From NCBI GenBank assembly GCA_947000775.1, contig CAMQGK010000647.1:295001-359000 (forward strand): a stretch of DNA of 64,000 nt, in the 5' to 3' direction. The notes beneath the pieces were generated by a model that was given only the letters and a program-made list of their open reading frames with translations, searched no databases and was not told the origin of the DNA. Both the position numbers and the translations under genes were made by a program. Every line of letters begins with the position of its first letter. The stretch's first letter is position 1. Of this stretch, positions 22,228 through 36,900 are shown piece by piece. Source of the stretch: Pterois miles (taxonomy: Eukaryota; Chordata; Actinopteri; Perciformes; Scorpaenidae).

Positions 22228-24572
22228 GATGTTTTATAGTGTTTTTGTGTAGTTTCTTCACTTATCAGAATTTGAATGTGGCAAATCAAAGTTCTTTCTA
22301 ATTTATTATTATTTATTTTACAGTTTCTTATTTATAAAGAAATGCTCTTTCTTTTAAAGACATTTCTCTCTCACCCCCCCAACAGGGTAAGGACGCAGAT
22401 ATAACAGGTGCTGTGGAGAAGGCGGAGTCATCTCGCTACAGCCGATCTTATACGTCCGGGGCAACACTTGGGGCTGAGCTACGCAGAGGGAGGAGCAGAC
22501 GACTGTCGTCTAGTCTCCAGGTATTGAAAGAAAGCACAGGTGCTTTAGCCCCCATTTCAGCCCCCCCATGTGAACATAATATTAAAGGACCGTACTGTTT
22601 GATTTGGCATGTTTTTTGCCTGTTAACAACGAATTCTATGTATATTAGGGCTGTAAATATATATATTATATATTATACATTTATATTAGGCCACTAATTT
22701 CTTTAACACATCGACTTAACTTTTAGGTTGTAGCAGGCTCAGTTTTAAATGTAGAGTGAAGATATTGGCATCAAAAACCTAAGCAGTCCATTGATATGAT
22801 GTCATACTAGCTTGTTGCGAACGAGGGTAAATAACGCTCCAAAGTTGCGCTATTTCAAAGGGGTCCCTTGACCTCTGACCTCAAGATATGTGAATGTAAA
22901 TGGGTTCTCTGGGTACAAACGAGTCTCCCCTTTACAGACATGACCACTTCATGATGATCACATGCAGTTTGGGGCAAGTCATAGACAAGTCAGCACTCTG
23001 ACACACTGACAGCTGTTGTTGCCTGTTGTGGTCATGTTATGATTTCAGCATATTTTTTATGCTATATGCAGTGCCTGTAAGCGTTTCTGAACAAAATTTG
23101 TCATTGTTTGGTGTTTTTGATTGATTTCCAACAATAAATATATAAATATGTTTGCATAAAGCAGCATATTTGCCCACTTCACATGTTGATAAGAGTATTA
23201 AATACTTGACAGATCTCCCTTTAAGGTACATTTTGAATAGAAGAAAATGCTTCCCTGGCTTCCATTAATTTTGGTACAATAGGAAGACTTGCATGAGCAT
23301 TAAGTTACACTGTCATTATGAGGTGATGCAGTGGAAACTTTCCAAATCAGTCTGTACTTAAAATGCATCACTATGCAACAATAATACTGAGAACATTTTG
23401 TGCAGACTTTATTTTCACTGTGATAGATGCAATAACCAATAGCAATAGCATAGCACTAGCATTCACTGGAAATAAGGAGTCCAGAGGAAAAAAACACTTT
23501 TTAAATCAATAAAGGATTTCTCAAAAAGTAAATAAACCCAACAGTTGATCAGCTCCCTGCACACACTTTTTAATAACATACTTTTTAATCCGTGGGCTCA
23601 GATATTAAGCATGACCTAACCTAACCTTTCCATGACCTAACAAAACCTTTCAAGTCAAAAGGCTCAAGTCATAAGTCACAGGTGTTAAAAGTCAGTGCTG
23701 AGTTGCAAGTCTTTTTATATTTTATCAATTTGAGTCTAAAAACATAAAATTTGTGACTATCAGCAATAAAAAGCGCAGAACCTTAGCGATATAAGTACAA
23801 AAATATAAAGCAACAACTCCAAATATATGTTCCTCTGTATCTGCTGGATGTCTAAATAAGCAACTATTTTCTAACAAGTTTGTCATATCCACTTAAAACT
23901 ATGGACAATCACGTGATTATTGGTGATTAAATATCAATAGACAGCCCTGATGTTTGTTAACTTCATTAACACTGTAGAAAGCTTAAACACACTTCCTGCA
24001 CACATTTGCAATTAGTCAAATTACCTCAGATGTAATGGAATATAATATTAATAAGTATGCTGTCTTTAGTGAGTGTACAGTCACCTGAAAATGAGAATCA
24101 TGTTTTTGCCACCTTAGAATGAGCCATTCATATCTACAGTACATAAGGAGTGGATCTCTTCAGAGTCTGCCATGTTTCTACTGTAGCCCAGAATGGACAA
24201 ATCAGACACTGTCACTAAAGAGAGCCTTCCACGTTTTCACGTCGGCCACTGTATTTCTACTACACTCTCAGCACACAGTAGACGCTTAAGGCGGTTGCAC
24301 TCTGCGACCTCACCACTAGATGCTGCCAGATCCTGTCCACTGAACCTATAACATAAGAGCGAACGTGTGTCCAAATTGTGCTGGACACCTGCAAAGCAAC
24401 AGGTGACTAGTATCATCTACAAACCCGTCCTTCTAACTCTACAGGTACCTTGCTGGCTCCGCCCTCGAGACCGCACCCGTTCACCCGAGGTCCTGAGCAA
24501 CGTGTCGCGTCCGACAACTCTTCCCCTCCGCATCCCACCACGCATCTCCATCACACAAGCTGACGCTGACGG
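21432..24572 (+). CDS. pde4a: pde4a exons 1-3: isoform-specific N-terminus
   Basis: Exon 1 encodes 14 residues, MKKSRSVLSVTGEE, and splices in phase 0. Exon 2 (45 codons) encodes a Ser/Arg-rich segment ending RLSSSLQ. Exon 3 encodes RSPEVLSNVSRPTTLPLRIP. This exon series matches mammalian PDE4B1 (14-residue first exon beginning MKKSRSV; RPTTLPL later) better than the N-termini I know for mammalian PDE4A. In PDE4s such N-termini direct subcellular targeting. Exon 3 ends in phase 2 (gac gg|gtataa). Confidence 0.85.
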
Positions 24573-27500
24573 GTATAAATACTGAAACCATTGATTTTCA
24601 CCTTGTAGGAAACTTTTCTAGATGTTTAATTTCTGTCCTCTTTAACCGTCAAACTTGTCCTCCTCACCTCGGGCTCCAGTTACGAAGCAGAAAATGGCGT
24701 GTCACCAGGTCACACCCCGCTGGGTTCACAGAGTCCAGGCCTCACCCTTCACACCTCCTTTCCCCAGGGTCAGAGAAGAGAGTCTTTCCTCTACCGCTCT
24801 GACTCGGACTACGACATGTCGCCCAAGACGGTCTCTCGTAACTCCTCCCTCGCCAGCGAAGGGTGAGGATGCATGTATACTTGTGTTTTCAGGAGAAATC
24901 ATCTCTGCTTCCTCTCTTAATTTCAACTATCTCTCTCTTAGGCACACAGCAGAAGACTTCATTGTCACGCCTTTTGCTCAAGTGAGTCTCACTCAATAGA
25001 TAAATCATTTATCTACTGTAGATTATTGATCATTATACTATATATTATGTAAAATGTTTCATGATACTTCCGGCTCCCCCTCATAGATTCATAGTCATTT
25101 TTCATTATTTTGACCTGTTGGAAAATATTTAAATTAGCATGTAGAGGAATTAAAACCAGTGTATGCGTTCTTCATTGGATGTTACTACAATTTATCCTTT
25201 TCTTAAACCTCCCATTAGGACATGTATATTTCTCTGATTATTTTACATATATCCTGTGATACTGTGTGGTTATTTAGGTATTGGCCAGTCTGAGATCAGT
25301 ACGGAGCAACTTCACCATTCTTGCCAACGTCTCCACACCACCAGTGAAGTCAGTACCAACTCATTGTCCTAAAATGTTCCATTTATGCACATTATGATAG
25401 TTTGCTGTCATTTGTGTAACCAGATCAGATTTTACAGGCCACATTAATAAGCATGCTTCTCATGTCTCACACATTTTGTGACTACAGTAACATCTTTAGG
25501 TAATCTGGTACAGTAGTCATGCAGTGCTTCACCCAGCTAATTAGACTACTGTCCAGCTGTTAAATAGGCATTATCGGTTCACTATAAGCACCATAGATGT
25601 GGGTCAATAGGGCCTACTACACCCACTAGTAGGTTTTATCACCTTTTCACATGCTAGATCACAGAAGAGCACGTTTTCCCCTAAAATTAACAGTTTTTTG
25701 TCTAAACCTCTAAAAGTTGTAATTTTACTGCCTAAACCTAAAGAAGTTGTAATTTTACTGCCTAAACCTAAAGAAGTTGTAGTTTTATTGTCTAAATCTA
25801 AAGAGGTTGTAGTTTTGTCACCTAAACATAAAAAAGTTGTATTTTATTGCCTAAACCTAAAGAAGTTGTAATTTTACTGCCTAAACCTAAAGAAGTTGTA
25901 GTTTTATTGTTTAAATCTAAAGAGGTTGTAGTTTTGTCACCTAAACCTAAAGAAGTTGTAATTTTACTGCCTAAACCTAAAGAAGTTGTGGTTTTATTGC
26001 CTAAACGTGAAGAAGTTGTAGTTTTACTGCCTAAACGTGAAGAAGTTGTAGTTTTACTGCCTAAACCTAAAGAATCCCTTTTGTTTGTGTTCAAAACATG
26101 ACATTTCATTCAGTTTTACAACATCTTAGAATGTGTTGCTTTTTAAGTTTCCCTTTCACGACGTAGTGGTAGTGTATATGAATGACATCAGCTCACAGGA
26201 AGTAAACATGGACCCAAGCTGTTGTCTAGCAACACAGTTCCATTGCAATTCCATTTAAATGTGCTAAAATTTAAGCATTTCAGACAGTGTGTAAATATAG
26301 GCATATTCAGGGAAGAAGTATGAGGAAATTAAAGGTTTTTTTTTAACATTTCAGCATGTAAACATGTTCTAGTAAAAACATAAAATACAAGTATGAACCT
26401 GAAAACTAGCACGATATGGAACTTTTAATGAGTCAACACACGCAGGCATGATTTACTCTTCCCTCTTCTTTTGTGTTGAGGAAGTAACTTCTTTAAATGT
26501 GCATGTAGCACTTATTCATGTCAATATCAGCCTATATCAATTAATTTCCATTCATTTATAAAACTCTGGATTTTAATTGCTCATATGTGTTCAGCAAGAT
26601 TTCTGCTCATATTTAAAACTGTCTGTACATTCAAAACCTGACCCACAAAGGCATAATATTTATATTTGAGGAAAAAGTTGTATATTAAAAGAATAAAGTC
26701 GCAATTTAATGAGTATAAAGTTACAATGCTTTAAGAAAAAAAAATCAACCTGCCCTATATTCTGTGGTGCATGAAGTTTCGTTCTGCAGATATATCCCCT
26801 TCAGACCGTCTGGCCGACACAGAAGCCCAGTTGGGACTTTGCCCTCTAGATGAGACTAAGTTTAGGGAAGCGGCTGTGCACTAGCTGCTCGGAGCGCAAT
26901 GCAGCTGATGCAAAACAAAGAAATAAAGTACAGGAGTACAGTCGCTGCAGTGAACACGGCTGTACTATTAGGCCCACACATGCTCTGACTTCTCCAGTCA
27001 ACCTCACTGACACATCTTCACCACCACAGATAGCTTTCTTATTGAAAGGTGCCAGTTTCAAGCGGTTTCACGTCATTCAGATGCAGTGACCTCATAGCTG
27101 GCTACGGCTATGGGGACTTGACTTGGGACTTGCTTGTCTTGACTTGGGACTAAAGTGCAAAGACTTGAGATTTCGAAAATGTGACTTGCAAAACAATGAC
27201 TTGCTGACTTCTTGTTGGTGCGTCCTCAGGAGGTCTCCTCTGGGTGGAGTGTGCATCAGTCCCAGGGCGTCACTATCAGACCAGCAGTACCAGCAGCTTG
27301 CCCTGGACACACTGGAGGAGCTGGACTGGTGCTTGGACCAGCTTGAGACTATTCAGACACACCGGTCTGTCAGCGAAATGGCTTCCAACAAGGTACGTAA
27401 AACATCACTGCACCAACAGTGCAACCAACATACCAGCAGGCTAATAAATACATCAGTGTACAGTATATGTTGCAAATAGAAATCACATTAAGTTTTTATG

Positions 27501-30068
27501 GATTTTTCATTGTTTTTTGAATGAGTTTTAGTTAGTCAACACAAGCTGAAGAGATTTTAATGTTTTATTCTATGATTTAAAATACTTCAATAAATATCTC
27601 ACTCATGAATTTTGAAGCCTTTATGTTTCTTTAAAAAAAAAAAGGCGGTTGATAACAAGTGTCTAAATGAGACTACTAAACGTCATCATACCAACTCGTC
27701 TGCCTCTACAGCCTCGTTGTCATACTCAGTCATGCAACAGTTGTGTAGTTCATTTACGGCCTAATGTTAGCTTTTACTTATGGCGATTGCATTCACACTT
27801 AAAGTGGTGTTCAGTTGTTGAGATTGTATTGCTGAACAAAATGTTTGGGTACCATAGATGTGTGTTTGCCACAGAGATTATTTTCTGCAGTAATTTAAAA
27901 TCCAGTGGAAAAATCCTGTTGGCTTTTTGTTGAGGGAACCAGGGCGATGCTAACTTCCTGGTTGGCTTACAAAAATACATGATCCCTGGAGCACTCTATT
28001 GTTACTGTCATTTACATCAATAATATATAATATAATAATAATATATAATATATAATAATAATATCACAGTTCAGCTGTAAAATATCTTTGTCAGAATGTT
28101 TGAATAACAAAATCTGTGGTATTATTGACAAAAATGTCTGTTTTGTAATGATAAGCTGATATTTAGTTATCTGATCTTTTATGCTCAAATATCTGCTGTA
28201 TATTGGAATAGGTCTCTATGCTGAACTGTAGTGTAACTAAAATCTAATGCATGCTGAGCAGGGAATTGTAACACCTTTCCACCAGCACGATGATGCCGTT
28301 ATGCTACTGCAACCTTAAAACCTGCGACTTAATTACAACTCCCAAATCCCAAAAGAGTACTGTAATGAATATTACCAAAACTTAGAGAAGCAGCACATCA
28401 TTGACTTGTATCTCTGCTTTGCTCTCATTCTGCACAGTTTAAGAGGATGCTGAACAGAGAGCTGTCCCACCTGTCAGAGATGAGTCGCTCTGGTAACCAG
28501 GTGTCTGAATACATCTCTAGCACCTTCATGGGTGAGTGGCACCAGAGTCTGATTTCTGTTCCACATCACATTTATGACCAAATAAAAACAATAAATCTAT
28601 ATACATTATGTGAGTGTTTGTCCATCAATCTGTAGACAAGCAGAACGAAGTGGAAATCCCATCTCCCACCTTAAAAGATAAACCTATGAGTCACATCAGC
28701 GGAGTGAGGAAACTGTCTCACAGCTCCAGCCTCTCCAGCTCTTCAATGCCTCGCTTCGGTGTCAACACGGACCACGAGGATGAGCTCGCCAAGGTCTTGT
28801 TGTCCAGTCTTTTTTTTCTCTGACTCTCTTCAAAACAAGTTGCACAAATCAATCCCTTTTCAGACTTCAGAGAGTCAACAATATTTGATGATATTATATT
28901 ATAATAACATTTGTTATATTTCATACACACAAGATATAAAATAGCAATTTTCAGGACTTTGGAGTTGTATAGTTTTAGTTCTGCCTCCGCGCCAGCGACC
29001 AGAGGCATGTTTTCAGGTTGTCTGTGGTCTTCCTGTGTCATGAACAGGATATCTCAGGAACAGGCAATTTCTTCAAATTTGGCACAAATGTCCCCTTGGC
29101 TTCAAGGATGAGCTGATTAGATGTTATTGGTCTGTCTGTCTATCTGTTTATCTGTCTGTCTATCTATCTATCTATCTACTGTATATACACATGTACTTTT
29201 TCGTTTGGCTCATGTCCCATCCAATAACATGGAGGAGGAGGGATTTATGACCTATACTGCAGCCAGCCACCAAGGGGTGATCCAGATGTTTTGACTTAAC
29301 TTTTGGGGAGCTGTCATGTCGCCCATCTTTATGTAATGTACAGTCTATGGTCTAGCTCTATGTTAAAGTCTGCTGCAGTTATTTCTCAAGAATACTTTTA
29401 TTTAATTTTGAACAAGTCAACAAAGTATACACTGGAAATTTCTAGAGTGCACAACAGATGTGTCAATTTAACAGAGCACATCTACGATAGAAAAGTACAG
29501 TGTGCAATCTTGACCCAAGCATCCCTCACCCCCTCCCAATATGCAGTCTTCCATATTAAAGGGTTCAGCATCCTTGGATTAGTACAGAAAGGTGCTGGAA
29601 GTTGGGTTTTAAATTTAGAAAAGAGACTCAAAACTTCATATTGTGTGTGTTTAACCAGGAGCTGGAGGATCTGGACAAGTGGAGCTTTAACATATTCAGA
29701 GTAGCAGAATTCTCCAACAACAGACCTCTCAGCTGCATCATGTACGCCATCTTCCAGGTAAACAAAATCAGTGTAAACGTGTGTTTCTGTAGGATCGTTA
29801 TCACCTGTGCTTGCTGGTTTTATTGATGTACACGATATGCATCTAAAGTTGTGGCTCCTGTTCTCCCTCCTCAGGAGCGAGAGCTGTTGAAGACGTTTCG
29901 TATCCCAGTCGACACCTTTGTCACGTATGTGATGACTCTGGAAGACCATTATCATGGAAATGTAGCGTACCACAACAGCCTCCATGCAGCAGACGTCACC
30001 CAGTCCACACATGTCCTCCTGTCCACACCTGCTCTTGATGTATGTTGAGACGCACACACGCACACACA

Positions 30069-30145
<77 letters not shown>

Positions 30146-30882
30146 GCTGGTTTGTACATCGAAGTGGACCTTTCACAGAATACAATTAAGTGCAGCACAA
30201 CAGAGCTTTATCATCATTTGGTAATTTATGCAAACATATATAAACTCTCAAACCCTTTATTTCTGTTTTCAAAATGTAATGTTTCAATTCAATTTGACAG
30301 TTATTTTTTTACAAGAAAAGTATTGCCCATTGCTAAATACAAGATTGCGACCTTTATAATGTTATTAGCAGGCAACTGAAAACACCCACAATCTCCCTGT
30401 TACATTTTATGGTAACAAGAGCTCATACAACACTTAAAACTAGAGAAACTCAGGTTTATACCTCATGGCTCAGCCGACAAATTTGAGAAAATGAGCTGTC
30501 TGCTCCTTAAATCTAAGCTTTACATCTCCTCATAGGTGATTTGCATTACACCCCCTCCCCTTAAAAAAAGTATATATATATTTGTCATAATTAGTGTATG
30601 TTTTTGTTTTAATTCTGTCAATTATTTATTCATTTTTTATCCTTTTTGCTCATTTGCTTATAAAAAACACAAAAATGTTATTTGCATTGACTTTATACTG
30701 TATGTAAAACTGAAAAAGTATTGCCCATTGTCCCTGTTAAATAAACAATAAAATAAAAAGTTAAAAGAAGCATATTAAATTGTGACTTGAGTGAGTAACA
30801 TACAAAACATGAGCTACTGTTTGTGTTCAAAGATGGGATGTGTGGCAAAAACAAAACAGGAAAGTTAAAGGAGGGTGCGCAA

Positions 30883-30932
<50 letters not shown>

Positions 30933-33900
30933 TATCATGCACAATCAGAAACTTTTTTTTCCTTCAAACATCTGGAGCTGTAGGTCATTTTGATAACACT
31001 ATCTGAATTTGAAGGCAGATGTAATCCTGTCATAACTGTGACATGAAAACTGTCAGAAATATGAATTACTCATTTTCAGTGAGTGCTTAAAACATTATTA
31101 CTGTTAAAACGTTTTTACAGTTGTTACTGTAATATTCAGAATCAGGTTTATTGCCAAGTGGGTTTTCACATGAAAGGATTTTGCCTTTTGCCATTTGTTG
31201 CATAACAATATACATTAGTGAGAGAAACTAAAAAGAGAAAGCCAGTACTGTAAAAGTCATGAAACATAAATATAGAATATAGAAAAAATGTCAATAATAT
31301 TATGTAAAAGAGCTGCAGTTAATGTGATATGTGCCATGTACAGTTAATGATAATCCAGAAGATGTGTGTTGATATAACACATCATATGTATTATATAATA
31401 ACACATTATTGTGTATTTTCCAAGCTCTGCTCAACTTAATTCATTTCAGTTCACTGTAACAAGACCATCTAACAACGATAAAAATATTATTATATAAAAC
31501 TTCCCATTACATGCTGATATGTCTTTGGCTAATGTCAGGTTGTAATGACAGAGTGTTAGGACACTATCAACTCTGCATTCAAAGACAAAAAACAAGTATA
31601 CAATGCCTTCACTTCAGCTTCTTTCTCAAGCTGTTTTTAGGGATCATTTTCACAAGTAAAATTGGTTTAACCAATGTTGACATGGATTTTATGTCAACCA
31701 GCGAACAACCACAATAATTTCAGATCTCTTGTCACAAAGACAGAAATTATTGTAACAATGAAAATTGAAAGGAAACATGAGCTGCTTCATCCTCTAAGAA
31801 AGCAAAAACAGGATTCAACTACAGAATGACTGCAGTGCAAGTTATGTTCTTAATATTCAAAATAAACAGACAAATTACCAAATTTTCCTTGGATGAAACT
31901 TAAAATAATAGATGGAAATTTCCTCTGCCCTTCTTGTCACTTTCAGGCCGTCTTCACTGACCTGGAGATCCTCGCCGCTCTGTTCGCTGCAGCAATTCAC
32001 GATGTGGACCACCCCGGAGTTTCCAATCAGTTCCTCATCAACACCAGTGAGTGAACACACACCCACACACGCATAGAAAACTGGAAAAATATTTCTATAT
32101 ATTTGCACAAACTGTGTCTACACCTCCTCCTCCATCCCTCCTCGCTGTGCCCAGACTCGGAGCTGGCCCTCATGTATAACGATGAGTCAGTTTTGGAGAA
32201 CCACCACCTCGCTGTGGGCTTCAAGCTGCTGCACCAGGAAAACTGTGACATCTTCCAGAACCTCACCAAGCGACAGCGCCAGAGCCTTCGCAAGCTTGTC
32301 ATCGATATGGTAAGGACATTTTCTACCACATCTCAAACTGTACCAGTATCATAAACAAAAAACTTCACCTTCAGCGCTGCTTACTTAGTTTTGGTTCTTC
32401 TTCTAATCTTTTAGCTGCCAGTGCTGAGAATCTCATGATTTATCAGTTGATAGTTTTAGATTTGTCTTATTTATTTGCTATTGATGATTTTAGACAGCTT
32501 TCACCATTTCTTTGCCTGTTATTGGTATTTAAATTTAATTAAGACAGTGTAAGTTAATTTTGTTTTGTTCTGATCTTATGAAATATACATCTTTTTTTAT
32601 GCTGTTTGTCTGTAACTTGATGTTTCTTGTCCAGGGCACTCTTAAACCCTTTTATGCATCCCTAGGGACAATTTTTGGCTTTTTAATTTTTTGGATTATT
32701 TTGGATGTGTTACTGCATGCGGCATAAGTTTTGGCAATGGTGTGATATTTTATAATTATTATTATCATTTCAGTTCAGTTCAATCTCAGCTCCCATAATG
32801 AGTCTATAATAAACTGTGTAGCCAAAACACAGACAGAAACACAGAGAAACGGCCAACGAGGAAACCACAACACTTGACCATTCAGTCGTGGAACTTCAAT
32901 CAGTCAGTCAGTTTTTGTGTTTGTAGGGCTTGCCCTCTGCGGTCCAGCCAAAAATTTGTTTTAGCACAGAAAGGAATTACATTTATGTGGCAAGCAGAAA
33001 ACCAGCAACCAATCAGGTCCTTTCCATGATAAGATACGTCACTGCTTGAACGGCCAGCTGAGTGGAGCAGTGGGTATAGCAAGTTGCTTTAACATTTAAT
33101 AACTAGTAAAAGCACTCGGAGAGTGCAGACCTCCGCCAAGCACCATAGTTTTTTATATAAATTGCTATAAAATCTGCCATCTGGATCAGATCTGGATCAG
33201 CCTTTGGGATTTGATAAAATTACACATTGTAAATCCCTGAGTCAAATTTCATGAGCTTTGGGCAACAATTACCAGAGATATTGAGAAACAATTTTTTGGG
33301 TCCCATTTATCCCAATGTTAACGAAAATTTCAAAGTGATCCAGCATCCAGAATTTCTTCCGGATCACCCCCAAAATTAAATCACTTCTTCCTTTTCATAT
33401 TTTTGACACACCCTGAAAATCCATCCATAAGTTTTTGAGTTATCTTGAACACAAACAAACAGACAGATAAACGCCGGCAAAAACATAACCTCCTTGGCGG
33501 AGGTAACTAAGCTTGACTATCTTGAATTAATATTAGAGATATCCACAATGCATTTGGCTAGTTGTAATTACATTGTGACTAGTGAATTCTTATTCAAGAT
33601 ATCTATAACGTCATTGTGACTAATAAAAACGACATTTAGAGATATCTGTAATTCAGTTTTGAGTTTCCTAAATACCATTTACCGATATCTCAAACATCAT
33701 TATGACTGGTCACAATTGTTGTGCATGACGTTGCTCATGCAAGGCTTCTCATTGGATATCGGCCCAACAAAGCATCTGAACAGTGTTAGCAGAAGCTTTT
33801 GCTGTCTTGGATAGTTCAGTATAGAGATAAAGATATTCACAGATTCAAACTTCCTGGATCAATAACTCATAAGCAAAACATTGTTAAAACACAAAGGCTG

Positions 33901-36900
33901 TTTCTAACAGTAGAAAGGTAGACCAGAAGCTACAACCTCATTTTAATAAAAACCAGCCGTCCTCCAGCTGGACTCATGACATTGGTCTCTATGTGCAGTC
34001 AGCTGTAAGATGAGTGGTCAGGTACCACTGTGGGTCAGATAGTTAGAAAATGCCATGAAACAGAAAGAGCTTATCAAGGAATTTGTGGCAAATGAGAGCT
34101 TTGTTTACCGGAGAGTTGTGGCAGAAATGTACAACATATTGTAGATTTATTGTTTCCAGACGTACTTTGTAAACCCATACGGCTGCAGTGCAGTGCCATA
34201 GTATGTTTGAATAGCTTCCACCTCTCACTCACATAATTACAGATATCTGCAATGTCATTTCACATACTCAGAACTCTAATACAAGATATCTGTAATTACA
34301 TTTTGACTATCCATAACTCCAGTTTGAGATATCCACAACATCATTTTGACTAGTCATAATTTCAAGTTAAGATATCTACAATGTCAAATTTAATTTAAGA
34401 TATCTAAAAAGCACAATGTAGATATTCTCAGTTGAGGGGAATTAAAGATACTTAAATTGTAGATATCTGAAACTGGAACTACGACTAGTAATAATTCAGT
34501 TGTGGCTATCTGTAATTCACATTGCGGATATATGCAACTGAACTGTGGACATCCGTAATGATGAACATGTTTTGACTGAGTCTTTCATAACAAACAACAA
34601 TGGCATGTAAACAAACCGGCAAGAAAATTAATGAATATTTGATGGCTATGATCAGGATTGATGTTGGTTAAAAAATGTCTTAATGAGAGTGGAGTAGCAC
34701 TTATAAATAGTATTTTCATAGCAATTTTAAGACATTAGATCAACTTTTTTAAAGGGATCTACAAGGGTTAAAAAAAGTTTTGATCACATTGAGGTTTTCT
34801 TAGTTAGATTTAAGTGAGAACTAAAATCCAGTCCATCTAATCTAATTAGCAGCTTATTAATTAAAAACCTTTTCAACATTACAGCCAGCTTCTGGCTTCC
34901 TCTGGATTCTCCGTCAGTTTGAGAACTGGATGTCTTCCAAAACAGTAATAAAGTAATACTACAAAATCTCCTTGTCTGGCAGTATCTGTTTTTAAACTAA
35001 AAGTTTACAACCCTCATCCCTGATTCCAGTCTCACATCACTCATCTCTGGTTTTAGTCATGTTATGTGACAGATTACGACTAGTTTGAATCATTGTGCTT
35101 CTTTTCTAGTTTTGTCTCATTGTCTCTGTCTGCAGGTGTTGGCCACAGACATGTCCAAACACATGACCTTACTGGCTGACCTGAAGACCATGGTGGAGAC
35201 CAAGAAGGTGACAAGCTCTGGTGTACTACTTCTGGACCACTACACAGAACGGATACAGGTAACTTTGTACTGAGTACATGCAGCGTGGCTGCTCACACAG
35301 ACCATGGTCACTTGTGCATGAATGCTGTGTGAAAGTTACATGTCTACTGTACAGTGTGTGTATATTTTTATATACACTGTATGATGCATGTGTGTTTAGG
35401 TGCTAAGGAACATGGTGCACTGTGCGGACCTGAGCAACCCCACCAAGACGTTACCGTTATACAGACAGTGGACGGAGAGGATCATGGAGGAGTTCTTTCG
35501 ACAGGGTGACAAAGAGCGAGAGAGAGGGATGGAGATCAGCGCCATGTGTGACAAACACACCGCCTCTGTGGAGAAGAGTCAGGTAACGCTTGATCTCTCA
35601 TCTCATATAGTATCTCTAAAAGTCAATAAAAACCATAGTATAGTGCATCAGAAATCATAAAATGGTTCAGTATATTTTGTCGGAAAAAGTCAGAGTATAG
35701 TATGTCAAAAGAAAGTATGTTTTGTGTGTCAGAAACAGTTATAGTCTGTTGAAAAAGGGGGGAAAAAAGTCATAGGATGTTGAAAAATTCATGAAAAAAA
35801 TCATAGTATAGTATAGGGAAATACAAGAAACAAGCCATAGTTTAACATGTTGAAAAAAAGTCATAGTATAGTATGTATAAACAAAGTCTTAGTATTGTGT
35901 GTTGAAAGCAATGATGGTATAGCGTGTCAAAAAAGTCATAGTACAGTATGTCGAAAAAGTCATACTATAGTATGTTGAAAAAAACCTGAAAAAAATGTAG
36001 TATAGTATGTTGAAAAAAGTCATAGTATGTCCAAAAAAGTCATATTATAATATGTCAAAGTGATAGTTTGTTGAAAAAAATTGAAAAAAGTTATAGTATG
36101 TCAACAAAAGTCAGTACAGTATGTCGAAAAAAGTCAAAATATGGCTAAAAAAGTAATAGTATAGCATGTCGAACAAAGTCATAGTATGTTGAAAAAAACT
36201 GAAAACAGTCACAGTATAGTATGTCGAAAAAGTTACAGCATAGTATGTCAGTAAAAAGTCATAGTATTGTTTGTCAAAAAAGTCATAGCATAGTGTGTCG
36301 AAAAAAGTCATAGTATAATATAGTATGTTGAAAAAGGTCATAGCATTGTATGTTGAAAAAGGTTATGCCATAGTATGTTGAAAAAAACTGAAAAAGGTGA
36401 TAGTATAGTATGTTGGAAAAAGTTACAATAGAGTATGTCAAAAAAGTGAAAAAACTCATAGTATAGTATGTTAAAAAAGGTTATTACATAATATATTGAA
36501 AAAAGTTATAACACAGTATGCTGAAAAAGTGAAAAAGTCATAGTATAGCATGTTGCAAAAAGTCATAGGATATTATGTCAAAAAAGTTAGTATAGCATGT
36601 CAAAAAAATTGTGAATTTCTCCACTGTGGGACCAATAAAGGAATATCTTATCTTATCTTATCTTAAAAAGTCACAGTGTAGTATGTCAAAAAACATAACA
36701 TGATAGCATGTCGATAAAAGTCATAGTATAGTATGTTAAATAGTATGATGAAAAAAATTGAATAACGTCATAGTATAGTGTGTCGAAAAAAGTCAGAATA
36801 TGTTGAAAAAATGTGGTATGTTGAAAAAACTTATATTATATTATATTATAAGTATATTATGTTGAAAAATGTCATAGTATAGTATGTCGGAAATCATAAC

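Noticed and set aside
25822..26109. Ten-residue repeat protein frames (LPKPKEVVVL on plus, GLGSKTTTS on minus)
   Set aside because: The M1 minisatellite period is divisible by three, which keeps frames open by chance. It lies in a pde4a intron.
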